Origin: JBGPEQ01 sp050180895
GTDB taxonomy: Bacteria; Pseudomonadota; Alphaproteobacteria; Dongiales; Dongiaceae
DNA: 64,000 nt
Assembly (NCBI GenBank): GCA_050180895.1
Contig: JBFXDS010000003.1
Span: 515,004 to 579,003 of the forward strand
Direction: 5' to 3'
Made by a program: the position numbers and the translations under genes. Every line of letters begins with the position of its first letter. Position 1 is the first letter of the stretch. The notes under the pieces are model-generated. The model saw nothing but the letters and a program-made list of their open reading frames with translations, did no database searches and was not told the DNA's origin. This document shows positions 24,699 through 33,001 of this stretch, piece by piece.

Positions 24699-25607
24699 GT
24701 GCCGCGCGTTGTCCCAGATGTCCTGATCCGCCACGATCCTGCCGCCGACGGTGCCCTGCCGGTCGTGTTCGACTCGCCACACAGCGGCAACGTCTATCCG
24801 GCCGATTTCGATTTCGCCGCGCCGCTCGACGTTATCCGCCGGGCCGAGGACGCCTTCGTCGACGAGCTGTTCGCGTCGGCGCCGGCTCGCGGCGCGGCCC
24901 TGCTCGCCGCGCTGTTCCCCCGCAGCTATGTCGATGCCAACCGCCACGAGCATGAGATCGACACCCTGCTGCTCAACGAGCCGTGGCCGCATCCGATCGT
25001 GCACAGCCACCGCAGCTCGCGCGGCCTCGGCGTGGTGCGCCGCCTCGTCCGGGCAACCGTTCCCGTCTACGACCGGCGGCTGAGCGTGACCGAGGTCGAG
25101 TCGCGCATCGCCCGCTGCCATCGCCCCTATCACGACGAGCTCCTGCGCATGATCGACGAGGCGCACGGGCGCTTCGGCGCCGTGTGGCACGTCAACTGCC
25201 ATTCGATGAAGTCGACGGCCAAGGGACGGCCGCGGACCGATTTCGTGCTCGGCGACCGCGACGGCGTCACCTGCGACGGCGAATTCACCGATTTCGTGGC
25301 GACGGTCCTGCGCGACCTCGGCTACAGCGTCGGGCTCAACCACCCCTTCAAGGGCGCGGAGATCGTCACGCGCCACGGCGCTCCGGCCGCGTGCCGCCAC
25401 AGCCTGCAGATCGAGATCAACCGCGGCCTCTACATGGACGAGGAGAGGATCGAGAAGAGCGCCGGCTTCGGCCGCTTCCAGGAAGATATCGACGCTCTGA
25501 TCGCCGCCATTACCGCCTACGCGCGCGAACGGCTCACGAGGCAAACTGCTCGGTCAGGATCCGCTCCTCGAGATTGTGCTCCGGGTCGAACAGCAGGTTT
25601 AGGGTGA
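24699..25607 (+). CDS. N-formylglutamate amidohydrolase
   Basis: A 302-residue protein of the FGase family, which in histidine breakdown splits N-formylglutamate to glutamate and formate. Family motifs are VVFDSPHSGNVYP, YVDANRHEHEIDTL and WHVNCHSMKS, with paired His and Asp that bind metal. It starts at GTG 24699 with AGGAAAGG 7 bases upstream. No hut genes are nearby, so it may act on other N-formyl amino acids. The C-terminal 25 residues overlap the convergent nadK gene and look non-conserved. Confidence 0.88.
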   Translation: MPRVVPDVLIRHDPAADGALPVVFDSPHSGNVYPADFDFAAPLDVIRRAEDAFVDELFASAPARGAALLAALFPRSYVDANRHEHEIDTLLLNEPWPHPIVHSHRSSRGLGVVRRLVRATVPVYDRRLSVTEVESRIARCHRPYHDELLRMIDEAHGRFGAVWHVNCHSMKSTAKGRPRTDFVLGDRDGVTCDGEFTDFVATVLRDLGYSVGLNHPFKGAEIVTRHGAPAACRHSLQIEINRGLYMDEERIEKSAGFGRFQEDIDALIAAITAYARERLTRQTARSGSAPRDCAPGRTAGLG

Positions 25608-26316
25608 TCCGGCGATCCTCGCGCACCTGCACTTCCGCGACGTCTCGGACCTCCGTGAAGTCGGCGACGGCGCTGGCCGGGCGCTTCTCATATTCATGGA
25701 TCTCGAAGGTGACCTGGGCCGAGTGGGGGAGGATGGCGCCGCGCCAGTGACGCGGGCGGAAGGCGCTGATCGGGGTCAAAGCCAGGACGCCGCTGCCCAA
25801 CGGTAGAATCGGTCCGTGCGCCGAAAGGTTGTAGGCGGTGCTCCCGGCCGGCGTGGCCACGAGGACGCCGTCGCAGATCAGTTCCTGAAGCCGCACCACG
25901 CCGTCCACGCGGATGCCGATCTTGGCGGCCTGGCGCGTCTCGCGCAGCAGCGAGACTTCGTTGATGGCGTGCGCCCGCGCCGTCTTGCCCTTGACGGTCT
26001 TGGCCACCATCAGCAGCGGGTGCAGCCGCTCCTTGTGGGCCTTCGCCAGACGCTCCGGCAGACCGGACTCGTCGTACCGGTTCATCAGGAACCCGACGGT
26101 GCCGCAGTTCATGCCGAAGATCGGCACGCCCTTGCTCATGAAGCGATGCAGGGTCTCCAGCACGAAACCGTCGCCGCCGAGCGCGACGACGATGTCGGCA
26201 GCCTCGGGGTCCTCGGTTCCATAAATCCGCTGCAGCCGGCCGAGCGCATCCTGCGCCTCCTCGGTCTGCGCGGCGACGAACGCGAATCTCTTTCTTCTTG
26301 CGGAAGTTTTTCTCAT
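25534..26316 (-). CDS. nadK: NAD kinase
   Basis: A 260-residue enzyme that phosphorylates NAD to NADP. The GGDG nucleotide motif is in VVALGGDGFVLETLHRF. The second region has NEVSLLRE and the third has TPAGSTAYNLSAHGP, all in family order. The protein lacks the long N-terminal extension of some relatives and has the usual size for alphaproteobacteria. It overlaps the 3' end of the N-formylglutamate amidohydrolase by 74 bases in opposite orientation. Confidence 0.95.
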   Translation of the reverse strand: MRKTSARRKRFAFVAAQTEEAQDALGRLQRIYGTEDPEAADIVVALGGDGFVLETLHRFMSKGVPIFGMNCGTVGFLMNRYDESGLPERLAKAHKERLHPLLMVAKTVKGKTARAHAINEVSLLRETRQAAKIGIRVDGVVRLQELICDGVLVATPAGSTAYNLSAHGPILPLGSGVLALTPISAFRPRHWRGAILPHSAQVTFEIHEYEKRPASAVADFTEVRDVAEVQVREDRRITLNLLFDPEHNLEERILTEQFAS

Positions 26317-26401
26317 CGGCCGCGCGGGGTGACGCCAGGGTAACGGCGGCGGAGTATAGCGCGGGCGATCGAGGGCGCCAGCGGAATGGCGGGACGCCCC
26401 G

Positions 26402-27514
26402 TCACCCCTCGGTCGCGGCGCCGCCCATGCTCGGCCGGTCGATCGCCACCGCCTTGATGAGCGCGAAGACGTCGCGGCCGACGCCGAGCTGGAGGTCCTG
26501 CACCGACCGGGCCGTCAGCCGCGCCCAGATGAGTGATCGCCGATCCGCGCCGAGCGCGAGCTTCAGATCGACCTCGCTGTCGCTGCCGGCGACGGTCTCG
26601 ACGATGCGCGCCGGCAATATGTTGAGGATGCTGATGTCGCGCGGCGGCGTCAGCGCGATCGAGACGTCGCGCGGCCGGATGTTGACGCGGACGTTCGCCC
26701 CGATCGTCAGGCCGAGCCGGCTCGTCCGCAGCTGTCCGCCGTCGAAGGCAAGGAGCGTGAGGCCGAAGCGGTCGTCATGACCTTCGACGCGGGCGCGGAT
26801 CAGCGCGCCGGCCTCGTAGCTCCCGGTCAGCGACCGGAAGTCCGCGCGCCCCAGGATGTCGTCGACGCCGCCGACGGCCGCCGCGCGTCCGTCGACCAGC
26901 AACGCCACGGTGTCGGCGAGCCGGATGATTTCGCCGAGGTCGTGGGTGACATAGACGATGGGCAGCCGGAGCTGGTCGCGCAGCCGCTCGACGAACGGCA
27001 GGATTTCCTCTTTCCGGGACGCGTCGAGCGACGCGAGCGGCTCGTCCATCAGCAGCAGCCGCGGATGCGCGAGGAGCGCGCGGCCGATCGCGACCCGCTG
27101 CTTCTCACCGCCCGACAGGCTCGCCGGCCGGCGGTCGAGAAGATGGCCGATGCCGAGCAGGTCGACGATCTCCGTCACCGACGTCGCGCCGTCTCCGGAC
27201 GGCGCCCGCCGATGCCCATACAGCAGGTTGCTGCGCACGCTCAGATGCGGGAACAGCCGGCCTTCCTGGAACACATAGCCGAGGCGCCGCCGCTCCGGCG
27301 GCACGTCGGTGCCGCTGTCGCTGTCGAACAGGACCGCGTCATCGAGCACGATGCGGCCGCGGTCGGGCCGGATCAGGCCGGCGAGCATGTTGACGAGCGA
27401 TGTCTTGCCGGAGCCGGAGCGGCCGAACAGCGCGGATACGCCGTGGCTGGGCAGGCTCAACCGGACGTCGAGCCGGAAGTCGCCCAGCCGCCGTTCCGCG
27501 ACGATGTCCAGCAC
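26402..27514 (-). CDS. modC: molybdate ABC transporter ATP-binding protein
   Basis: A 370-residue ATPase that powers molybdate uptake with ModB. Walker A is GRSGSGKTS, the signature is LSGGEKQRVAIGRALL, and Walker B is LLLMDEPLASLD. A C-terminal TOBE/MOP domain covers about residues 290-355 (GANVRVNIRPRDVSIAL and IWARLTARSVQDLQL) and can bind oxyanion as a regulatory site. The start is GTG 27514, 5 bases after the modB stop. Third gene of the modABC operon. Confidence 0.95.
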   Translation of the reverse strand: MLDIVAERRLGDFRLDVRLSLPSHGVSALFGRSGSGKTSLVNMLAGLIRPDRGRIVLDDAVLFDSDSGTDVPPERRRLGYVFQEGRLFPHLSVRSNLLYGHRRAPSGDGATSVTEIVDLLGIGHLLDRRPASLSGGEKQRVAIGRALLAHPRLLLMDEPLASLDASRKEEILPFVERLRDQLRLPIVYVTHDLGEIIRLADTVALLVDGRAAAVGGVDDILGRADFRSLTGSYEAGALIRARVEGHDDRFGLTLLAFDGGQLRTSRLGLTIGANVRVNIRPRDVSIALTPPRDISILNILPARIVETVAGSDSEVDLKLALGADRRSLIWARLTARSVQDLQLGVGRDVFALIKAVAIDRPSMGGAATEG

Positions 27515-27519
27515 CCGGC

Positions 27520-28212
27520 CTACCTCCCGATCCGGGCGTGGAGACGGCGGGCAAGGACCTCGGAGGCGACCAGCGCCACCAGCGCCAGCAGGACCGATAT
27601 GATGGACAGGCGGAGCGCCGCCAGGTCGCCGTCGGGGACCTGGGTGTAGGTGTAGATCGCCATCGGAATCGTTCGCGTCTCGCCGGGGATGTTCGAGACG
27701 AAGGTGATGGTGGCGCCGAACTCGCCGAGGCCGCGGGCGAAGGCCAGGACCGCGCCGGCTAGGATGCCGGGCGCCATGAGCGGCAGGGTGACGGTCATGA
27801 AGACGTCGAACGGCCGGGCGCCCAGGGTCCGCGCCGCGGCCTCGAGCCGGCGGTCGACGGCCTCGAGCGACAGCCGCATCGCCCGGACCATGAGGGGAAA
27901 GCCCACCACCGCCGCCGCCAGCGCGGCCCCCTGCCAGGTGAAGATGATGGTGATGCCGAGCGTATCGTAGAGCCAGCCGCCGATCGGGCCGCGGCGGCCG
28001 AACAGGACCAACAGGATGAAGCCCACCACCACCGGCGGCACGACCAGCGGCAGGTGGACCAGGCCGTCGACCAGGACCTTCCCGGGAAAGTTGCGCCGGG
28101 CCAGCACCCAGGCGACCAGGACCCCGAACGGCAGGCTGCAGGCGACGCTCCAGAACGCCACCCGCAGACTCAGCCGGATCGCCTGCAGTTCCTCGTCAGT
28201 TAGTGGCAGCAC
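27520..28212 (-). CDS. modB: molybdate ABC transporter permease
   Basis: A 230-residue inner-membrane permease with five or six helices. The EAA loop, which docks the ATPase, is EAAARTLGARPFDVFMTVTLP. Typical ModB stretches are LPLVVPPVVVGFILLVLFGR and FARGLGEFGATITFVSNIPG. It begins inside the modA reading frame, overlapping it by 17 bases, and ends 5 bases before modC, so the three are translated together. Confidence 0.95.
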   Translation of the reverse strand: MLPLTDEELQAIRLSLRVAFWSVACSLPFGVLVAWVLARRNFPGKVLVDGLVHLPLVVPPVVVGFILLVLFGRRGPIGGWLYDTLGITIIFTWQGAALAAAVVGFPLMVRAMRLSLEAVDRRLEAAARTLGARPFDVFMTVTLPLMAPGILAGAVLAFARGLGEFGATITFVSNIPGETRTIPMAIYTYTQVPDGDLAALRLSIISVLLALVALVASEVLARRLHARIGR

Positions 28213-28978
28213 TCGTGCCGCTTACCGTGAAGCCGTAGTCGAGGAACACTGTACGGGCTTGCGGGCCCTTGAGGAAGTCGTAGAACGCGCGGGCGGCCGC
28301 GTCGTCCTTCTCCGCGATCAGCGCGACCGGATAGACGATCTTCGGATGGCTGTCGGCGGGGAATTCGGCCACCACCTTGACCTTCTTGCTGATCGCGGCG
28401 TCGGTCGAATAGACGATGCCGGCGGCGGCTTCGCCGCGTTCGACCAGGGCGAGGGCGGCGCGCACGTCCTTGGTCCGGGCCACCTTCGGCTCGACCTGTG
28501 CCCAGATGCCGAGTGCCTCCAGGGCGGCCTTGCCGTAGCGGCCCGCCGGGACGCCCTCCGGCTCGCCCATCGCGAGCTTGCCGTCGCCGAGAATGTCGGC
28601 CAACGGCGCGTTGGCCGCCAGCTCGACGGACAGGCTGCTGTCGTTCGGCGCGATCAGCACGAGCTTGTTGCCGAGAAGGTCCTGCCGGCTGTCGGCAACG
28701 ATCAGATTCCGTTCGGCCAGATAGTCCATCCATTTGGTATCGGCCGAGATGAAGATCGCCGCCGGTGCGCCGTTCTCGATCTGCTTGGCGAGATCGGAAG
28801 TCGACGCGAACGAGTATGTGACCGTCCCCTTGCCGTCCGCCGCGTAGAGCTTGGCGACGTCTTCGACCGCGTTCTTCGTGCTGGCCGCGGCGAAGATCAG
28901 GAGATCGTCGGCGGCGGCCTGGGATGCCGCGACCGCGAGCCAGCCGACGGCGACGAGCAGCTTGAGCATTCGAATCAT
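28196..28978 (-). CDS. modA: molybdate-binding periplasmic protein
   Basis: A 260-residue binding protein with a signal peptide (MIRMLKLLVAVGWLAVAASQAAA). The ligand-binding starts DLLIFAAASTKNAVED and SFASTSDLAKQIENG are the usual ModA serine loops. GAPAAIFISADTKWMDYL and IVYSTDAAI follow. A ModE-type palindrome lies 27 bases before the ATG, so expression is probably repressed when molybdate is plentiful. First gene of modABC. Confidence 0.95.
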   Translation of the reverse strand: MIRMLKLLVAVGWLAVAASQAAADDLLIFAAASTKNAVEDVAKLYAADGKGTVTYSFASTSDLAKQIENGAPAAIFISADTKWMDYLAERNLIVADSRQDLLGNKLVLIAPNDSSLSVELAANAPLADILGDGKLAMGEPEGVPAGRYGKAALEALGIWAQVEPKVARTKDVRAALALVERGEAAAGIVYSTDAAISKKVKVVAEFPADSHPKIVYPVALIAEKDDAAARAFYDFLKGPQARTVFLDYGFTVSGTSAATN

Positions 28979-29005
28979 GGATCGACCTCCCGGATGAATT
29001 TCCTC

Positions 29006-29029
29006 CGTTATATTCCATCGAATATAGCG
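29006..29029. promoter_or_regulatory. ModE-type operator upstream of modABC
   Basis: A palindrome CGTTATATT, 6 bases, AATATAGCG; one mismatch between arms. This matches the known ModE box pattern (CGnTATAT, 6-7 bases, ATATAnCG). It is 27 bases before the modA ATG, where it would cover the promoter. A near copy precedes moaA. No modE gene is in the window. Confidence 0.8.
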
Positions 29030-29277
29030 CCGTCCAGAGCTGTCCGAAGCAGGAGCTTCGACCGCGTGCCGGGCGATCTCCTGGTCAAGCGGGGCAAGCT
29101 CGACCGACGCGGGTTCGATCGCACCCTCCGCGTCCGCGGTGAAGTCCTGATAGCCGACGCGGTGCGGACGCGCGTCGGCGCGCCGGGGGCCAATATGGCG
29201 AATGGACAGTTGCGTTCAACACTGCAACACTTTTGTCGTTCGAATCTGCTTGCGGCTTGAGGAACAGGAACACCGAA

Positions 29278-29667
29278 ATGACACGCCTCAGCATGATCAT
29301 GCTGTGCGGATTTTTAGCTGTAAGCTTGATGGCTTGCGAACGAGAGGAACAAGCTGGCACAGATAATGACCAGAAGATTGGAGGCCCGTACTACTTCCAA
29401 AGCTTCGAAGGAAAATCTCACCCCTGGATGCCTGTGGGGGAAGTGCAAGAAGATGACAAACCGGATGACGCATATTATGCCGCCTACTTTGATTCAAATG
29501 GACGTATCGTCCGCTTAGAGAAGTATCTGTCCAGTCACCGACAATGGACATACGAGTATGCATATGACTCTAACGGTAAAGCCGTAGCCGGGCGCTACGT
29601 TGATGACAAAACAAACACGGTCAAGGATCTCGTCTTCGATTCTGACGGTAAACTTACTCTAGAATAA
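29278..29667 (+). CDS. small lipoprotein in AT-rich patch
   Basis: A 129-residue protein with a lipoprotein signal (MTRLSMIMLCGFLAVSLMAC, lipobox LMAC). The mature part has a repeated-strand look: YYAAYFDSNGRIVRLEKYL, YEYAYDSNGKAVAGRY and KDLVFDSDGKLTLE each carry a Y/F-D-S-N/D-G-K turn, suggesting short beta-hairpin repeats. Base composition is close to even, unlike the flanks, with many AT-ending codons. It is probably acquired DNA. Function unknown. Confidence 0.7.
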   Translation: MTRLSMIMLCGFLAVSLMACEREEQAGTDNDQKIGGPYYFQSFEGKSHPWMPVGEVQEDDKPDDAYYAAYFDSNGRIVRLEKYLSSHRQWTYEYAYDSNGKAVAGRYVDDKTNTVKDLVFDSDGKLTLE

Positions 29668-29776
29668 TAGGGGTCAGAGTTATTCATGAGAGATCAAGAT
29701 CTGTTCAAAGCTGCAATGACGGCCTGGACACCAAGCAGCGGGCTATAAGTCAGGTTTTTAAGCGTTTGGAGGAGGA

Positions 29777-30084
29777 ATGAACGAGCGTCCAATTCCCGAA
29801 GCGGCTCTTCGGGACAAAGATTCAGTAGACATGTTGCGCGTGTGGATTGCCGAACAGAAGCTATTAAAATTGGTATGTACGCAGAAACAATGAGTGTATC
29901 AGAAGAAAGAGCTTGGGGGGTAATTCTTGCAGATGTGACTCGCCACATCGCAAAGGCACTGGAAGCACAATATTCTATCGCCGCAATCGACAGCATATCA
30001 AAAGTTCGCGAGAATTATATAAGAGAGCTTGCCGCTCCGACTTCCGAAGTCAAGGGTGACTTTTTGGATTGGAAAAAAACCTAG
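29777..30084 (+). pseudogene. DUF5076-like gene with frameshift
   Basis: Starting at ATG 29777 (GGAGGA just upstream), 29 residues read MNERPIPEAALRDKDSVDML and on to RVWIAEQKL in one frame. After about position 29852 the homologous reading continues one frame over as IKIGMYAETMSV and EERAWGVILADVTRHIAKAL to the stop at 30084. Both halves look like one small DUF5076 family protein of about 100 residues. Intact homologues have a few more residues at the break, so a small deletion is likely. It could also be a sequencing error. It lies in the same AT-rich patch as the lipoprotein. Confidence 0.6.
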
Positions 30085-30114
30085 GGCGAATTTGAATCGG
30101 AGTCGCCTAGTTGA

Positions 30115-31107
30115 TCAGCCGCCGGTGACGCTCATATGGCGTCCGACCGCGGGCCGCGTATGCCGCCGGTCGATGATGAAGTCGTGGCCTTTCGGCTTGC
30201 GCGCGATCGCCTCGTGGATCGCCGCCTCCAGCAGGGCGTCCGACTCGCTGTCGCGCAGCGGCGCCCGCAGGTCCGAGGCGTCGTTCTGCCCGAGGCACAT
30301 ATAGAGCGTGCCGGTGCAGGTGACGCGCACGCGGTTGCAGCTTTCGCAGAAGTTGTGCGTCAGCGGCGTGATGAACCCGAGCCGGCCGCCGGTCTCGCGC
30401 ACGCGGACGTAGCGCGCCGGCCCGCCGGTGCGATGGTCGGTCTCGTCGAGCGTCCATTTCTGCGCCAGCCGCGCCCGCACGACCGAGAGCGGAAGATACT
30501 GGTCGAGCCGCATTTCGCCGCCGATATCGCCCATGGGCATGACCTCGATCAACGTGAGGTCGAAGCCCTCGTCGCCGCACCAGGCGATCAGATCGTCGAA
30601 CTCGGCCTCGTTCACGTCCTTGAGCGCCACCGCGTTGATCTTGATCTGAAGGCCGGCCGCCTTCGCGGCCGCCAGGCCCTCCTGGACCTTGTCCAGCCGC
30701 CCCCAGCGGGTAATGGCGGCGAATTTCTGCGGGTCGAGCGTGTCGACGGAGACATTGACGCGCCTGATGCCGAGGGTCTTCAGCTCCCGAGCGTACTTGG
30801 CCAGCTGGCTCCCGTTCGTGGTCAGCGTCAGCTCCTCGAGCGCGCCGCTCTCGAGGTGGCGCGACAGCGCCCGGAAGAGATGCATGATGTTCTTGCGGAC
30901 CAGGGGCTCGCCGCCGGTGAGCCGCAGCTTCTTCACGCCCAGGCGGACGAAGGTGCTGCACAGCCGGTCCAGCTCCTCGAGGGTCAGGATCTCCGCCTTC
31001 GGCAGGAAGGTCATGTCCTCCGCCATGCAATAGACGCAGCGGAAATCGCACCGGTCGGTGACGGAGACGCGCAGATAGCTGATATGCCGGCCGAACGGAT
31101 CGATCAT
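30115..31107 (-). CDS. moaA: GTP 3',8-cyclase (molybdenum cofactor step 1)
   Basis: A 330-residue radical SAM enzyme that, with MoaC, makes cyclic pyranopterin monophosphate from GTP. The SAM-cluster motif is RCDFRCVYCMAED. The second cluster cysteines are in FCESCNRVRVTCTG. The protein ends in GG, as required for activity in this family. LTLTTNGSQLAK and RVNVSVDTLDPQKF are typical. A ModE-type site 26 bases upstream suggests coordination with molybdate uptake. moaB, moaC, moaD and moaE are not in the window. Confidence 0.96.
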   Translation of the reverse strand: MIDPFGRHISYLRVSVTDRCDFRCVYCMAEDMTFLPKAEILTLEELDRLCSTFVRLGVKKLRLTGGEPLVRKNIMHLFRALSRHLESGALEELTLTTNGSQLAKYARELKTLGIRRVNVSVDTLDPQKFAAITRWGRLDKVQEGLAAAKAAGLQIKINAVALKDVNEAEFDDLIAWCGDEGFDLTLIEVMPMGDIGGEMRLDQYLPLSVVRARLAQKWTLDETDHRTGGPARYVRVRETGGRLGFITPLTHNFCESCNRVRVTCTGTLYMCLGQNDASDLRAPLRDSESDALLEAAIHEAIARKPKGHDFIIDRRHTRPAVGRHMSVTGG

Positions 31108-31132
31108 GCGGGACGCGGAATGGTTACCGTTG

Positions 31133-31156
31133 CGTTCTATCCCACCAAATATAGCG
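31133..31156. promoter_or_regulatory. ModE-type operator upstream of moaA
   Basis: CGTTCTATC, 6 bases, AATATAGCG, with the right arm identical to the modA-side site and the same 9-6-9 spacing. It lies 26 bases before the moaA start. The left arm is weaker than at modA. Confidence 0.65.
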
Positions 31157-31218
31157 GTTTCGCCGGGAGTTTCCAGCCCCGGACCCTTGCGAATCCGGCC
31201 GGCCGGCCCTTCGCCGCC

Positions 31219-32013
31219 TCATCCCAGGAGCAGGCTGTCGTCGCTGAGGCTTTCGCCGCGCTGCCTCGCGAACAGGGCCAGGAGGTCGGGCACGTCGAGG
31301 CCCTGGCGGTCCGCCCCGGCGACGTCGAAGACGACGCGGCCGTCATGCAGCATCACCGTGCGGTCGCCGTGATCGAGCGCCTGGCGCATCGAGTGGGTGA
31401 CCATCAGGGTGGTCAGCGTCTGCTCGGCGACGATCCGCTCGGTAAGTCGAAGCACGAAGTCCGCCGTCCGCGGGTCGAGGGCGGCCGTGTGCTCGTCCAG
31501 CAGCAGGATCTTCATCGGCCGCAGCGTCGCCATAAGCAGGCTCACCGCCTGCCGCTGCCCGCCGGAGAGCAGCCCCATGCGGTCGCGCATGCGGCTCTCC
31601 AGCCCCAGCCCGAGCAGGCGCAGGCGGTCGCGGAAGTCCGCGCGCCGGCCGCGGTCGACGGCCATCCCCAGGCCGCGCCGCGTGCCGCGCGCCGCCGCCA
31701 GGGCGAGGTTCTCCTCGATGGTGAGGTCGGCGCAGCTCCCGGCCATCGGGTCCTGGAACACGCGCGCGACGAGCGCGGCCCGCTTCGGCGGCGGCCAGCC
31801 GGTGATGTCCTGCTCGTCGATCCCGACGACGCCGGCGGCGATCGCGGCGTCGCCGGTCAGCACGTTCAGGAGGGTCGATTTTCCCGCGCCGTTCGAGCCG
31901 ATGACGGTGACGAACTGGCCGGCCGGGATCTCCAGGTCGAGGCCGCGCAGCGCATGCGTCTCCATCGGCGAGCCGCGATTGTAGACGACGGCGATGTCCC
32001 GCATCCGGATCAT
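31219..32013 (-). CDS. ABC transporter ATP-binding protein (TrpXYZ-like system)
   Basis: A 264-residue ATPase: Walker A GSNGAGKST, signature LSGGQRQAVSLLMATL, and ILLLDEHTAALDP, where His follows the catalytic Glu in place of the usual Pro. It reads from ATG 32013, overlapping the permease stop (ATGA). The set resembles the uptake systems with PF04392 binding proteins (TrpX-type), whose ligands are mostly unknown apart from tryptophan in streptococci. Confidence 0.88.
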   Translation of the reverse strand: MIRMRDIAVVYNRGSPMETHALRGLDLEIPAGQFVTVIGSNGAGKSTLLNVLTGDAAIAAGVVGIDEQDITGWPPPKRAALVARVFQDPMAGSCADLTIEENLALAAARGTRRGLGMAVDRGRRADFRDRLRLLGLGLESRMRDRMGLLSGGQRQAVSLLMATLRPMKILLLDEHTAALDPRTADFVLRLTERIVAEQTLTTLMVTHSMRQALDHGDRTVMLHDGRVVFDVAGADRQGLDVPDLLALFARQRGESLSDDSLLLG

Positions 32014-32909
32014 TTGCTGCGGCCGCTCAGCAAGGCGCGGATGGGGTTGCGGGCGCCCGGCAGGATGAGGGCGGCGGCGACCAGGATGGCGGTGACCAGA
32101 TTGAGGTCGGAGGCGTTCAGCCCGAGGAACTCGGCATTGAGGGCCAGGGCGACCGCCAGCCGATAGACGATCGAGCCGACGACGCAGCCGACGACCGCGA
32201 GGATGACGGAGCGCGTGCCGAAGAGCGCCTCGCCGATGATGACCGCGGCGAGGCCGACGACGATCGTGCCGGTGCCCATGGTGGCGTCGGCGAACTTGTT
32301 GATCTGCGCGAACAGCGCCCCGGCCAGCGCCACCAGCGCGTTGCTGACGGCCATGCCGACATAGGTCGTCGCGGCGGTGTCGACGCCCTGCGCCCGCGCC
32401 ATGCGCGGGTTGGCGCCGGTGGCGCGCATCGCCAGCCCGTAGTCCGACAGCAGGAAGCGCGCGAGAAGCGCGACCGCGGCGATGAGCACGATGCCGGCCA
32501 CGGCAGGATCCAGATACCGCCCCCCGAGCCCGAGCCCGGCCAACGGCGACAATATTGTGGGCTCGTTGAGGATGCCGATGTTCGGCCGGCCCATGATGCG
32601 CAGGTTGATCGAATAGAGCGCGATCATGGTGAGGATGCTGGCCAGCAGATGCAGGATGCCGAAGCGCAGGTTGAGGAAGGCGGTGATGAGGCCCGCCGCG
32701 GCGCCGGCGAGGATCGCGGCCGCCGTCGCCGCGAACGGGTCGACGCCGGCGACGATGAGCGCCGCGGTCACCGCCGCGCCCAGGGGAAAGCTGCCGTCGA
32801 CGGTCAGGTCGGGAAAGCTGAGCACGCGGAACGACAGGAAGACTCCCAGCGCCACCAGCCCGAAGATCAGGCCGATCTGGATGGCGCCGAGGAAGGCGGT
32901 GAGACTCAT
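32010..32909 (-). CDS. ABC transporter permease (branched-chain type, TrpY-like)
   Basis: A 299-residue membrane protein with about eight hydrophobic segments and a BPD_transp_2 fold. Conserved parts are SFPDLTVDGSFPLGAAV, GATGANPRMARAQGVD-like loop (RATGANPRMARAQG) and GLAAVIIGEALFGTRS. ATG 32909 is chosen because homology begins MSLTAFLGAIQIGL; a TTG seven codons earlier is possible. It is coupled to the ATPase gene; its binding protein lies beyond an inverted DMT gene. Confidence 0.88.
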   Translation of the reverse strand: MSLTAFLGAIQIGLIFGLVALGVFLSFRVLSFPDLTVDGSFPLGAAVTAALIVAGVDPFAATAAAILAGAAAGLITAFLNLRFGILHLLASILTMIALYSINLRIMGRPNIGILNEPTILSPLAGLGLGGRYLDPAVAGIVLIAAVALLARFLLSDYGLAMRATGANPRMARAQGVDTAATTYVGMAVSNALVALAGALFAQINKFADATMGTGTIVVGLAAVIIGEALFGTRSVILAVVGCVVGSIVYRLAVALALNAEFLGLNASDLNLVTAILVAAALILPGARNPIRALLSGRSK

Positions 32910-33001
32910 CGACGTCCGCGCCGCGGCCAAGACGCCGCTTTACCCACAATGTCCGGTCTGATTATCTGCGGCCGCACCGCGAATCCGAGGAGTTCCCCCG
33001 C

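Noticed and set aside
29037..29210. A modE fragment between modA and the AT-rich patch
   Set aside because: All frames were read; none shows the ModE helix-turn-helix or MOP motifs.
28016..29260. A 414-residue open frame on the plus strand over modB, modA and the upstream region
   Set aside because: It lies antisense to modA and modB, which have clear family motifs; it has no motif of its own. It is a product of high GC.
31108..31218. A molybdenum-cofactor riboswitch before moaA
   Set aside because: The gap before moaA is too short for the usual structure and no matching stems are seen; a ModE-type palindrome explains the region better.
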